35,619 nucleotides of DNA from a virus. Where the stretch lies: positions 1 through 35,619 of the IMG/VR virus record IMGVR_UViG_3300042292_000631; one strand, 5' to 3'. The position numbers were made by a program, and so were the translations under genes. The notes beneath the pieces are model-generated. The model was given only the letters and a program-made list of their open reading frames with translations. It was not told the DNA's origin and ran no database searches. This document shows positions 7,612 through 15,868 of this stretch, one piece after another. Numbering within the stretch: position 1 is the first letter of the stretch; every line of letters starts with the position of its first letter.

Positions 7612-9751
7612 TTGCCTTGAGCAAGGCGTAGGCCGCCAGATTGCCGCCCGTGCCTTTGTTATTTTGCAAGGCGTCGGCGCCCAATCCTTCCGGCCGAATC
7701 TTTAGAGAGTTGCCACGATTCAGTTCAGGCGTGTTGCAGACGAGCGTGGCTGTTCCGGCCTTCCGCAGTTCCGTGCTCATCATGTAGTCGTCAGCTAAGA
7801 ACTTGGCACGAGCCACGGGACTCAGCCCGGCAAACTCACTTGCGGGAATGGCTGGCCATAGATCGGCTTTCGGCATGTCCGAACGCCGACACATTACGCC
7901 GCCGAATCCTTCCAGAATCTCGGCATGGCCGCCGTGATCTGGGGCGATGGCGTAACCAGTGCTGCCTGTCATAAAAAATCCGCAGACGCCTAACGCCGTT
8001 TTGGGTCTGGTATCTAATTCTTCGGCAAGGGTCTGCAAAAGCAGTGGGCTGTAAAGGATGTCGTCATCCAGCCAGCAAATCTTGTCGTCGGGATCCCCGC
8101 CTACTTCCAGCGGGCCGATAAACTTTGTCGCTGGGCCATAGTCTTTAGTGCGGTGAATTTGCAATTTACCAGCATCGGCCAGCGCTTGTAGCTCTTTTGG
8201 AATATCTCCAAACCGTTCGCCTGTGCGTGCCAGCTTCTCAGGCACGGACAGAATGATCTGATCTGCCGGGCGCGATTGCGCCAGTATGCTTTGGATCGTG
8301 GGCATAATCTTGCCGATGCGGGTGGGCGTAGTGGTCAGCCCGACGATGACGTTACCCGTTTGATCGACAGGATCGGGCAGGCGTGTGGCCCCGGCTGGCA
8401 GTGTGCCTTGTGCCAAAAGATCCATATCCCAGCGCAACGCCGGGACGACCACCTCTTTGCCGCATTTCACAAAAAGCAGGATTCTGCCCAGAGTTTTGCT
8501 GATTGCGTCCTCAACGCTTGTGCAAATGTTTAGGCGTTTGCCGAATTTATCTTCGCCAGGGTTAGTGATAAATAAATGCTGTAAGCCGGCCGGCTGATCG
8601 GATGTGTCCATCATCAGCTTTGATGCGCGAACTACGTCTGCCAGCTCTCCTTGGTAAATGATGGTGATCTGTCCCCAGGCTGCGCGGAACGCCTCTTTCA
8701 GGCATCGATCCGCGTCGGCTGTTTGGCCGACTACCCGGAGCGATTGTTCCAGCAAAAAGTTTGGCATGTGGCCGTACCACTTGGCATCCAAGTTCCAGAC
8801 GACTCCGGCCGGTGGCGTGAGCTTCATAATCATCTGCAGCAGTCGCACTGCCTCGTGATAGTTACCGTCGTCCATCAGTTGCGTCGCGTAGTGACCGTAA
8901 GCCTCGCGGCGTGTGGGCTGAATCATCACTGCTTCACCCAGATATTTTCTGCGTTTGGCAGGATCGGCACACATCACTCCCGCCATGCACAGGAGCTGGT
9001 AGCGTTCCGTGATGCCTAGATCTGGATGCTCCAAGGCAAGGAGCACGGGGCCGATTGCAGTCTGGTAATCGTTCCGCAGAAACGACTCCATGCCGATGTA
9101 GTACCAGTTCATCCCGGCACCTTCTAAGACGCTGTTCAGGATCCGCTTGTTCCGATCGCTGGAATTTTTTTTGCAGTTGTTAGGTGCGTGGACGATGACT
9201 AGGCCGTCGGCCAGTCCGACTTCCATGTTTGGAATTGGCTTTACCCGTTCGTGGATGGATCGCTCCCACACGGCCGGTAGAAACCCATCGGCCTGCCGGC
9301 GGAAGATCCTCTCTCTGCGGTTTTGCCGCATTCCACTGTTTTGCACGTCGTACCGGGTGACTAGAATGTCCCAGCCTTTGTCGGCCTTTTCCCGTTCCTC
9401 AATAACGTGCCGGTGGATCTTGGCCTGGTCGCCGTCGAACAAGTCATCGCAATCTGCCCAGATGACGTACTTCCCTTTTGCCAGGTTAAACGCCTGATTC
9501 CTAGCAGCCGCAAAATTATCGATATGAGGCCATTCCCTGTTCTCTGGGCTGTTCTGGTATTCCCCCCAGACTAAAGCCTCGCCAGCGGCCTCCTGAGCGC
9601 AAATACGCACACTGTGCGCCTCATTTTTACCTACTGCCGCCACGACGACGACCTCGTCCCATAGGCCACGGGCGGATTGAATAAGGCGTTTGAGAATGTC
9701 GCCCTCGTTGGGGCCGACGATTAAAGCAAGAGACACTAGGGGGTTATTCAT
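7604..9751 (-). CDS. Two-domain glycosyltransferase (GT2-like N terminus, TPR-like middle, second GT-A domain; 715 aa)
   Basis: Residues 5-190 are a family-2-like glycosyltransferase: SLALIVGPNEGDILKRLI at the start, then the acidic motif YVIWADCDD at about 95-103. Residues about 215-360 form helical tetratricopeptide-like repeats (for example EAYGHYATQLMDDGNYHEAV). Residues about 465-690 are a second catalytic unit with GLTTTPTRIGKIMPTIQSIL, DYGPATKFIGPL (538-549) and CWLDDDILYSP (559-569), then a downstream acidic FLADDYMMSTELRKAG. There is no membrane helix. Such bifunctional enzymes can add two sugars in sequence. The gene begins 121 bases after the capsid stop, behind a hairpin, and overlaps the next glycosyltransferase. 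Confidence 0.88.
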   Translation of the reverse strand: MNNPLVSLALIVGPNEGDILKRLIQSARGLWDEVVVVAAVGKNEAHSVRICAQEAAGEALVWGEYQNSPENREWPHIDNFAAARNQAFNLAKGKYVIWADCDDLFDGDQAKIHRHVIEEREKADKGWDILVTRYDVQNSGMRQNRRERIFRRQADGFLPAVWERSIHERVKPIPNMEVGLADGLVIVHAPNNCKKNSSDRNKRILNSVLEGAGMNWYYIGMESFLRNDYQTAIGPVLLALEHPDLGITERYQLLCMAGVMCADPAKRRKYLGEAVMIQPTRREAYGHYATQLMDDGNYHEAVRLLQMIMKLTPPAGVVWNLDAKWYGHMPNFLLEQSLRVVGQTADADRCLKEAFRAAWGQITIIYQGELADVVRASKLMMDTSDQPAGLQHLFITNPGEDKFGKRLNICTSVEDAISKTLGRILLFVKCGKEVVVPALRWDMDLLAQGTLPAGATRLPDPVDQTGNVIVGLTTTPTRIGKIMPTIQSILAQSRPADQIILSVPEKLARTGERFGDIPKELQALADAGKLQIHRTKDYGPATKFIGPLEVGGDPDDKICWLDDDILYSPLLLQTLAEELDTRPKTALGVCGFFMTGSTGYAIAPDHGGHAEILEGFGGVMCRRSDMPKADLWPAIPASEFAGLSPVARAKFLADDYMMSTELRKAGTATLVCNTPELNRGNSLKIRPEGLGADALQNNKGTGGNLAAYALLKANG

Positions 9752-9768
9752 ATTTTTTGAGTGGGAAA

Positions 9769-9798
9769 GCCCGGACGCACCCCCCGATGCGTCCGGGC
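9769..9798 (-). terminator. Strong hairpin after the capsid gene (terminator or attenuator)
   Basis: A perfect 11-bp stem (9769-9779 with 9788-9798) and an 8-base loop lies 20 bases past the capsid stop in the direction of transcription. Only TTTCCC follows, so the U tract is weak. It probably ends most capsid transcripts or protects their 3' end, letting a fraction through to the glycosyltransferase genes. That would keep enzyme levels below capsid levels. Confidence 0.7.
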
Positions 9799-9818
9799 AA
9801 CCCGGATGATTCTGTTAC

Positions 9819-10697
9819 TTACACGATCCGAACAAGTGAGCTGGCCGATCCCTTTGCCGCACCGTAGATGAGGCAATAGGTGCGCTGCACGCTGCCGGTC
9901 ACGAGCGAGTAGCTCTCGCGAACCTGGAGCGACAGACCGCTCTTAGCTTCCGTCACGTTGGCAACGGTGCCGCTGAACTCAACATTCGGGATCTCGGGCA
10001 GACGAGCCGCCACGATGATCGCTTCCTGTTGGGCGATGAATCCTTTCGATACCGCAGAGGGCAACGAAGCGTAGTTAAATACGTTCACGCCGTGCACTTC
10101 GCCGATGCTGGATCCGCCGACGAGGTCGGTGGAGCGCTGGCCGTTAGCAACAACCACGGAATCTTTAGAAAGATTGGCGTAGTTGGTAGGGCTGAGAACG
10201 GCGAACCGTCCACCCATAGGTGCCTTTGCGCTGTTGAGTTGAGCCGCGATGTCGACGATGGAACCAAAGGTCACTGCACCGGCCGCGATGGTGGCGGTCG
10301 TGGTGTAGTTGCTGTTGGTGACCAACGCGAGAACGGTATCAACCATGCTCTTTCCAAGGGCGTGGGCCGCTTGCGCTGCAAAGCGCTCGACCAAGTTAAC
10401 CGAGGAGCTGGTGCGCTCGTCATCATTCAAAGCGTACGAGACGTGTTTGAAATTTGAGAGGGTCACGGCGACATCCGTCTGAGTTGCATCGCCAGCCACG
10501 TATCCGGCCGTGCTGGAATAATCCGAGGCAGACTGGATCGAGACGGTGTGGGTTATGATCGCGTCACCCTTGCGGGCGGTAGCGTCCGAGAAATCGGAAA
10601 CGCCAGAAGCGATCCATGAGTAGTTTTCAACCAGCAATTCGAGAGCACGCTGTGCTACGACTTTGCCGTTGCTCGTTGTTGCGAGGCTATTTGCCAT
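9819..10697 (-). CDS. Major capsid protein (292 aa)
   Basis: This is the shell-forming HK97-fold protein. The sequence begins MANSLATTSNGKVVAQRALE and has many Ser/Thr/Val/Ala residues. It carries the motif typical of the P22/HK97-fold group near residue 200, GEVHGVNVFNYASLP, in which a Gly-Val-aromatic turn precedes a strand and proline. The upstream sequence has a good AAGGA-type ribosome binding site (AGAAGGATAGAACT before the ATG). It follows the protease-scaffold gene by 21 bases. A hairpin terminator-like element follows it. Its high Ser/Thr content offers many possible O-glycosylation sites for the adjacent glycosyltransferases (inference). Confidence 0.93.
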   Translation of the reverse strand: MANSLATTSNGKVVAQRALELLVENYSWIASGVSDFSDATARKGDAIITHTVSIQSASDYSSTAGYVAGDATQTDVAVTLSNFKHVSYALNDDERTSSSVNLVERFAAQAAHALGKSMVDTVLALVTNSNYTTTATIAAGAVTFGSIVDIAAQLNSAKAPMGGRFAVLSPTNYANLSKDSVVVANGQRSTDLVGGSSIGEVHGVNVFNYASLPSAVSKGFIAQQEAIIVAARLPEIPNVEFSGTVANVTEAKSGLSLQVRESYSLVTGSVQRTYCLIYGAAKGSASSLVRIV

Positions 10698-10718
10698 AGT
10701 TCTATCCTTCTTTCTTTA

Positions 10719-11159
10719 TTATCGTGCGAGCTTGATTTGGTTGAAAATCTCCGCCGCACGACGGGGATCTTTTTCTGCGTTAAACTTCGCGAGAAGTTCA
10801 TTACGAGAAAGGGGTTTGGCTTCGCTGATCTCAACGGGCTGGGTGCCTTTGCTGGCTTCCAGCTCGACAGTGAGGCGAGCGAGCTTGGTTTCGAGAGCGA
10901 CGATCTTGTCGTTGGATTCCAGATCAGCCTTAGCTTCGGGAGCTGCTTCGACTGCGGGTGCTTCCACAGCAGCGGGAGCTTCCGCAGTGACAGGGGCTTC
11001 TTCCACAGCCGCTTCAAACTTGGCGGCAAATTTGCCAACCAGTTCGTCGATGCGGGCGGAGAGAGCGGCGATGGCCTGCTCGGCATTAAACGCCGGGGCC
11101 GCCGGTGCTTCGGGCGCGGCTTCGATAACCGGCGCTGATTCTTTTACGGTTGTGTCCAT
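10719..11159 (-). CDS. Possible internal start giving a free scaffold (146 aa)
   Basis: An in-frame ATG at 11157-11159 lies exactly at the border between the protease and scaffold parts and would produce scaffold alone, as lambda does with Nu3 inside gene C. There is no clear Shine-Dalgarno sequence, but the TTGACAC motif seen before several other starts lies 16 bases upstream. Low confidence. Confidence 0.3.
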   Translation of the reverse strand: MDTTVKESAPVIEAAPEAPAAPAFNAEQAIAALSARIDELVGKFAAKFEAAVEEAPVTAEAPAAVEAPAVEAAPEAKADLESNDKIVALETKLARLTVELEASKGTQPVEISEAKPLSRNELLAKFNAEKDPRRAAEIFNQIKLAR

Positions 11160-11606
11160 ATTAAGCGATTTGCGTGTGTCAACCCGTGCGGAATAAACGC
11201 CTGTCGGATTGGCCGCAGGGGTTAAAACTAGGTCTATCGAAAATAGTGTATTTACTGTTGCCAGTTGGGTGCCGTCCTCTGCCATCCTGGGCACGCCACT
11301 AAAACTGATAGAGAATCCGATCTGCCCAGGGAGCGTGCTGATCAATTCGCTGAAGTAGGAAAAACCTTCATGGCTTTCAAATAAGGTGAGATCCGCGCGG
11401 ACACGGCCGCCGTCTAAAGTAAAGTTTTCTAGGTATCCGATGATGTTTGAAACGCTAGAGCTGTGGTCGGAGAGTACCTTTACTTGGCCGAGATCGTTTC
11501 CAGCCTGGACAACTTGTTCCAGAGTGTCTGCGTCGATGACCATCCCGTGACCCAAAGCAGGGCCAGCGGTGATGACGGAAATTCCCTTAAATAGTTTTTG
11601 AGCCAT
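10719..11606 (-). CDS. Prohead protease fused to scaffolding domain (295 aa)
   Basis: Residues 1-145 look like a prohead maturation protease: a beta-rich start, VKVLSDHSSSVSNIIGYLENF with a candidate catalytic His48, GQIGFSISFSG with a candidate Ser at about 99-101, and the characteristic end LFSIDLVLTPAANPTG. Residues 150-295 are Ala/Glu/Pro-rich followed by a coiled-coil-like stretch (KIVALETKLARLTVELEAS), as in scaffolding proteins. Such fusions are known from several siphophages. The protein should drive prohead assembly and then be cleaved out. The start codon lies inside a hairpin (11602-11619). Confidence 0.85.
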   Translation of the reverse strand: MAQKLFKGISVITAGPALGHGMVIDADTLEQVVQAGNDLGQVKVLSDHSSSVSNIIGYLENFTLDGGRVRADLTLFESHEGFSYFSELISTLPGQIGFSISFSGVPRMAEDGTQLATVNTLFSIDLVLTPAANPTGVYSARVDTRKSLNMDTTVKESAPVIEAAPEAPAAPAFNAEQAIAALSARIDELVGKFAAKFEAAVEEAPVTAEAPAAVEAPAVEAAPEAKADLESNDKIVALETKLARLTVELEASKGTQPVEISEAKPLSRNELLAKFNAEKDPRRAAEIFNQIKLAR

Positions 11607-11619
11607 GCCCGCGCATGGC
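11602..11619 (-). promoter_or_regulatory. Hairpin enclosing the protease start codon
   Basis: A 7-bp perfect stem (11602-11608 with 11613-11619) and a 4-base loop places the ATG of the protease-scaffold gene (11604-11606) inside the 3' arm of the stem in the mRNA. This would hide the start codon unless ribosomes arriving from the upstream gene, which stops at 11628, open it. The stem is directly preceded by TTGACAC. Confidence 0.45.
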
Positions 11620-11627
11620 GTGTCAAA

Positions 11628-12143
11628 TTAGTTGCGTGAGCTTACGGGGCTGGGAAAGTATGGCTGATAAGCGACCGGCGTTCCGCCTGATGGTGGCGGA
11701 GTTTGATTGCTATTGATGGCAGTCATAATTGCGTTAGACAGCTCAACGGCATACTGCTTTGTTTTCATGGTTAGCGTGTGGTTGTTCATGCCGCCGAACT
11801 GAAGGGATACATACCAATCATAAGTAAGTGTTTTCTTAATAACGTACAAACCAAAGACTGCAAATATACCACCAGCGACGTAGCTGCGTGTGCAAAGAAA
11901 TGTCGTGGCAAGAATCGCAGCTATAAAGAAAAGCAACATCCCAAAAAACGTGGAAACGCCATCCTCTTTTTGATAGTAAGAAACCCCAATTACTTGAGGC
12001 ACGGAGAAGGCTTGATTATGCGGAGCACCAAAAACGATCATTTTCTGCGTCACACGAATTGTGCCGTCATCATAAAAGACAGCCTCTGTGGATTCTTCGT
12101 TTGGAGTTAGGTCAGGCTGGTCAAACTGTATCCTACTGCTCAT
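11628..12143 (-). CDS. DUF6232-like membrane protein inserted in the head operon (171 aa)
   Basis: An N-terminal part contains FYDDGTIRVTQKMIVFG (about 23-39) and a strand with VPQVIGVSYYQ. Two closely spaced hydrophobic segments follow at about 66-85 and 88-102 (FFGMLLFFIAAILATTFL and VAGGIFAVFGLYVI), then a soluble tail with a Pro-rich end. The layout, a small soluble domain followed by two membrane helices, matches the DUF6232 family of uncharacterised bacterial proteins. It lies between portal and protease genes, where no membrane protein is required. It is probably a moron acting on the host membrane. The DNA is more AT-rich than its neighbours and a hairpin sits at its 5' side. Confidence 0.7.
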   Translation of the reverse strand: MSSRIQFDQPDLTPNEESTEAVFYDDGTIRVTQKMIVFGAPHNQAFSVPQVIGVSYYQKEDGVSTFFGMLLFFIAAILATTFLCTRSYVAGGIFAVFGLYVIKKTLTYDWYVSLQFGGMNNHTLTMKTKQYAVELSNAIMTAINSNQTPPPSGGTPVAYQPYFPSPVSSRN

Positions 12144-12148
12144 TCCAC

Positions 12149-12173
12149 AAGCCTGCTCCTACCGGGCAGGCTT
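12149..12173 (-). terminator. Hairpin between portal and membrane-protein genes
   Basis: An 8-bp perfect stem (12149-12156 with 12166-12173) with a 9-base loop fills the short gap after the portal stop (12180). No U tract follows on the minus strand, so it is a weak terminator at best. The loop side contains TAGGAG, so it could also influence translation of the gene starting at 12143. Confidence 0.45.
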
Positions 12174-12179
12174 AATCAA

Positions 12180-13787
12180 CTACTTTCTCTTTTTTGTTTT
12201 TGGCTTTGCCCCGATCCCGATCGCCTTCACCACCATGTTCATCTCTTTTGGGGTAAGGTTAAAATCTGGTTCGTCACGCATTGTGAAGGTTTCTGTGGAT
12301 GGAACTGATGCCTGCACTGGCTCGATCGCTTCCGCAAGCTGGGGCTGTACGGTTGTATCCTCTGGCAACGGTGCGGCCGGTGGCGTGGCAGCCACGGGTT
12401 CAGCAGGAGCTGCGGGTGCGCCAGTGATCTGAATGTCTGCCATAGTTAGCCCAGCTTCCTGTGCCTTTTGCTTAATGTAGATCTGCTCGGCGATCTTCTG
12501 ATTTACGATCTCTTGCCAATCCGATCCGCGCTCGGCGCTAATGTCTGCCAGAGTCTTAATTCCCATCTTTAGATCTTCCCGATCGGCGGCGCTGTCCCGG
12601 CCAGCGTCGATCGTAGTGCGGGCTGGGGTGTGATAGACCGCTTCCCACCACATCGCCATTCCCCTGGGCGGAGTCAGATCGCCACGTTTAATCGCCTTGG
12701 CCAGTGCCCACTTGCGAACCCGTTTCAGCATCTGCTCGATCACTGCATCGGAAATCTCATCGAATCGACGTTGAGCCTGGGCGAGAACGAACCGCTGGCT
12801 GGGGCCAGTCAGCTCGTTAGGCGACCAGATATAGGCGTAAGGCACGCCGAGGCCGGACGCTACTGCCCTAATGTACTGATCCATGTGTTGCTGAAGATTC
12901 TGGCTTGGCCGATCGTTTTTGATCTCACGCAGTGTCTTGCCCATCGGCACGTTGACCAATGCGCCACCACCGAAAAGGTTGTCGGTCGTTAGGTTTGTTG
13001 AATCAGTTTCTGTCGGGTTAAAGAATCCGGGGCCAGAGTTAGTCGTCGATTCGATAGCCATCCCGATCTGCCCTGCCCGCTTACAGGCCAGCATCTCGTA
13101 ATCCAGAATCTCGTCACGATCCAGTAGCAGATTGATGCAGGATGCGAGCTTGGATAGCGACCGCACTTCGTCTGCCCTGTCCCGTTCTGCCAACAAAATC
13201 AGATCGGCGGCCTGCACTTCCGTAAATGTGTCGCCGTTTATGCCGGTGCGAATGTAGTAGCTTAAAGGCCGCCCAAACTTGTTCATGCGAACGCCGTCAA
13301 AAATCTTGGCGTCGTCCTTCACGTAAGACGGAGTTTCGCAGCGGTGCCCCTCCACCATCTGCAACATCGGCCAGCCGTCGCCGTTATCAGTTAAAAGAAT
13401 AAAGATCTCGTTATCGCGTAGCATGGTGCGGGTGGCCACTTGCTGCATCGCTTGGTAAGTAAGGATTCCGCGAACGTCGCAAGATCCTTCCCACATCGCC
13501 AACCACTCTTCTGTCGCTTTGTTCCAGCCCTCGTCCTTTGTGCGTGCCTGGCATTTGATGCCGGCGCCGATTGCGTTCCGCGTCATCGTGTCGATTGCGC
13601 CCCGGACGATGGCCGAGTTATAGCAAAGCCAACGGGAAAGAGCGGCGATCGATTGCCGGGATGCAGAGCTAACGTCCAGCTTTGTATCGGCCAGTTGGGC
13701 GTCTACCCAGCGGCGTTTGCGTGGATCGTGCCGGGCGGCATTAACCATGCGCGACCAGCTCGAAATCACTTTGCCGACGATGTCCAT
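12180..13787 (-). CDS. Portal protein (lambda gpB-like, 535 aa)
   Basis: The portal forms the dodecameric DNA channel at the capsid vertex and binds terminase and connectors. The sequence shows the lambda-type portal signature: RWLCYNSAIVRGAIDTMTRN near the N terminus, IFILLTDNGDG, PLSYYIRTG, and a late segment GLGVPYAYIWSPNELTGPSQ with RFVLAQAQRRFDEI. The C terminus is Pro/Ala-rich and then basic. I chose the ATG at 13785-13787, directly after the preceding stop at 13789; a farther start at 13838 would overlap that gene. Order terminase, gpW-sized protein, portal, protease matches lambda-like phages. Confidence 0.93.
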   Translation of the reverse strand: MDIVGKVISSWSRMVNAARHDPRKRRWVDAQLADTKLDVSSASRQSIAALSRWLCYNSAIVRGAIDTMTRNAIGAGIKCQARTKDEGWNKATEEWLAMWEGSCDVRGILTYQAMQQVATRTMLRDNEIFILLTDNGDGWPMLQMVEGHRCETPSYVKDDAKIFDGVRMNKFGRPLSYYIRTGINGDTFTEVQAADLILLAERDRADEVRSLSKLASCINLLLDRDEILDYEMLACKRAGQIGMAIESTTNSGPGFFNPTETDSTNLTTDNLFGGGALVNVPMGKTLREIKNDRPSQNLQQHMDQYIRAVASGLGVPYAYIWSPNELTGPSQRFVLAQAQRRFDEISDAVIEQMLKRVRKWALAKAIKRGDLTPPRGMAMWWEAVYHTPARTTIDAGRDSAADREDLKMGIKTLADISAERGSDWQEIVNQKIAEQIYIKQKAQEAGLTMADIQITGAPAAPAEPVAATPPAAPLPEDTTVQPQLAEAIEPVQASVPSTETFTMRDEPDFNLTPKEMNMVVKAIGIGAKPKTKKRK

Positions 13788-13788
13788 T

Positions 13789-14106
13789 TTAGTAGGTGGT
13801 TTCCTTAAACCGTGGGTAGGTGACGAGGCTCTGGTCACCCGTAAAGATTGCGGCCACTTCGGCGTCGTTCTTACCCTGAATCAAACGCCATCCGTCTAAG
13901 GCTGCTTTCGCCACCTCGACGGGCGTGATGCCGGCAGTGACTTGGTAGCTAAAGGATTTACCGGCCACGCTTGCGTTAATCATTGCCCGGCCTCCGTTTT
14001 GAAAAACGGTTGCCTGCCCAGCTGCGATTGCTTCCAAGGCAAGGACAAGAGCCTGGGCGTTTTTAGACGCCTGAATCCAAAGGGAAAAAAGGAGAGCACG
14101 ATCCAC
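13789..14106 (-). CDS. gpW-sized head completion-like protein (105 aa, GTG start)
   Basis: The GTG at 14104-14106 has GGAG three bases upstream; no ATG fits this frame. A helix (SKNAQALVLALEAIAAG) is followed by a beta hairpin (NGGRAMINASVAGKSFSYQV) and another helix. This matches the size, secondary structure and gene position (between large terminase and portal) of lambda gpW-type proteins, which seal the filled head and bind the next connector. Direct sequence identity to gpW is not evident, so this rests on layout and synteny. Confidence 0.65.
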   Translation of the reverse strand: MDRALLFSLWIQASKNAQALVLALEAIAAGQATVFQNGGRAMINASVAGKSFSYQVTAGITPVEVAKAALDGWRLIQGKNDAEVAAIFTGDQSLVTYPRFKETTY

Positions 14107-14128
14107 GACTCCGTTCCCATCGTGTCAA

Positions 14129-15868
14129 TCATGCCTTCGCCTCCTGGGCCATCGCTGCTTCCGCTTGAATCACCTTCCCCCACACCGCAAATCCAGCCAG
14201 GTAAGTTTCGCAATCGTATAAGTGGTCTTGCCTACCTTTGACCCGTATCCACTCATACACGTCCTTGCCGGTCTTACGGTTAATTCGATGCGCCTTTCTA
14301 TGGCTGGCCATGTGCTCGCGGTATTCTGGGCTGACGTCATGGGCCACTTCCCACAGCGGCCCCTGACCTCGTCGTAACCAAGCGAGCAAATCTTGGCAGG
14401 CCGGTGAGCTGAGAAGGAGCAGGCGACAGCCTGCATCCGTTGGCTGATCCGAGCTGTGCACCGACTTCATCCGCCCGGCTTGGCTTTCGATATAGTAGTA
14501 TTGGCGATCCTCACCCTTTACCGCGATGAATCCGTATCGCGCCGCCAATCTGTATGTGTCGTGGGCCTCATATCCTGAATCAATACAGGTGTGAATGTTC
14601 TTCACGCCTAGCTCGGCCAGCGTGTGAGCCACGTCCTCGATCGTTCGCCGACGGCCTTCCTCGATTAGTCGGCTCGATCCATCCCGAGAGAACGCACGCA
14701 CCACGAACCAGAACTCGTCGATCTGTCTGTCGATTGCAGCCAGCTTAATGTGATCCGTTTCCCATTCCTGCTTTTTGGCAAAGGCTCCTGGCGCGATATT
14801 GTTTAGCTCGTTGTCGTCAAACTGATCTTCCCAGGGCATCGCACTCCACCCGTTCACCCAACCTTGCAACCCGTGCAGATAATGCTTTTCCGTCAGAAAC
14901 TTCTTGGCGCAATCCGCAAAGGTAATCGTCGGTGAGTACCAGCTAGGAAGGCGGAACGATCGACGGCCAACCTCCGAGCTTGCGTTTGCCGCCACCCACT
15001 TACCCTGCTCAATCGACTGGCGGCGATTGCGTTCACTCCACGGTGCGTCGCACTTAGTGCAGTAGTAGGCGGCGGTTTCCGTCACCTTTCGCATATCCCA
15101 TTTCCCATCCTCCGATCGTGCCGTTTCATCCCATCGTATCTGCCCGAACTCCATCGCCTGAAACTCTCCGCAAGCATGGCAAGGGACGTGGAAAGTTTCC
15201 TGTGTCCCGGCTTGGTAGTTGATCCAGATGTCGCCGGTGTTGAGCGTTGGAGTCGAAGTCAGTACGTGCTTACGTTGCGGGAACGCCTTTGTTCGTTCTA
15301 ACGCCAGGGAGTAAGCGGCCGCATCCTTTTCGGATGGGGCCGCAAAAGAATCCAGCTCGTCCAGAACTGCGATGCAGATCGGGCGTGAACTAAGATTGGC
15401 CGGACTGTTACTGCCAACCAGAGAAAGCGTCATCGTGGCAAACTGCATCTCTAGGATCTTCAAGTCGTCCAGATCCTGCGGGAATAGTCGCTTTACTGGT
15501 TTGCACTTTTCAAAGATCGGAGTCAGTCGCGTCTCGCTGTACGACCTAGCCAAATCCGCGTTTGGCATAACCAGCAACGCGGGTGCGGGATCGTTCGCAA
15601 TCCTGTACGCCAGCCAGATGGCCAGCGTCAGCGTCTTGCCTGTTTGTGATCCCCAGCAAAGCGTCACGGTGTGAACGCCCGGATCGGCCAGTGCTTCCAG
15701 TACCCCCCGAACGTAAGGCGTCCAGGTCGTGTTATATAAACCCGGCCGAGCCGTCAGCCTGCTGTCCAGTTGGATGTTTCGCTCCGCCCACTCGATCACC
15801 CCTGGCGGCTTTTCGTAGTGCCAGCGGATCCTTGCTCGTCGGCGTAACTCCTCTTGAGCCTTGGTCAC
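14129..15868 (-). CDS. Terminase large subunit (GpA family, 579 aa)
   Basis: The enzyme powers DNA packaging and cuts the genome. The start WAERNIQLDSRLTARPGLYN (about 27-46) is typical of the Terminase_GpA family. The ATPase has a Walker A-like CWGSQTGKT (71-79) and a Walker B IAVLDELD (166-173). A zinc-binding pair CHAC and CTKC follows at about residues 230-275. The C-terminal nuclease region contains HTCIDSGYEAHDTYRL. The start overlaps the small subunit stop by four bases. Known members of this family (lambda gpA) cut at cos sites and leave cohesive ends. Confidence 0.95.
   Translation of the reverse strand: MTKAQEELRRRARIRWHYEKPPGVIEWAERNIQLDSRLTARPGLYNTTWTPYVRGVLEALADPGVHTVTLCWGSQTGKTLTLAIWLAYRIANDPAPALLVMPNADLARSYSETRLTPIFEKCKPVKRLFPQDLDDLKILEMQFATMTLSLVGSNSPANLSSRPICIAVLDELDSFAAPSEKDAAAYSLALERTKAFPQRKHVLTSTPTLNTGDIWINYQAGTQETFHVPCHACGEFQAMEFGQIRWDETARSEDGKWDMRKVTETAAYYCTKCDAPWSERNRRQSIEQGKWVAANASSEVGRRSFRLPSWYSPTITFADCAKKFLTEKHYLHGLQGWVNGWSAMPWEDQFDDNELNNIAPGAFAKKQEWETDHIKLAAIDRQIDEFWFVVRAFSRDGSSRLIEEGRRRTIEDVAHTLAELGVKNIHTCIDSGYEAHDTYRLAARYGFIAVKGEDRQYYYIESQAGRMKSVHSSDQPTDAGCRLLLLSSPACQDLLAWLRRGQGPLWEVAHDVSPEYREHMASHRKAHRINRKTGKDVYEWIRVKGRQDHLYDCETYLAGFAVWGKVIQAEAAMAQEAKA

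Noticed and set aside
11176-11182. TTGACA as a -35 promoter box before scaffold and other genes
   Set aside because: The distance to the start codon is only 12-18 bases, so transcription would begin inside the gene, and no fitting -10 box was seen.
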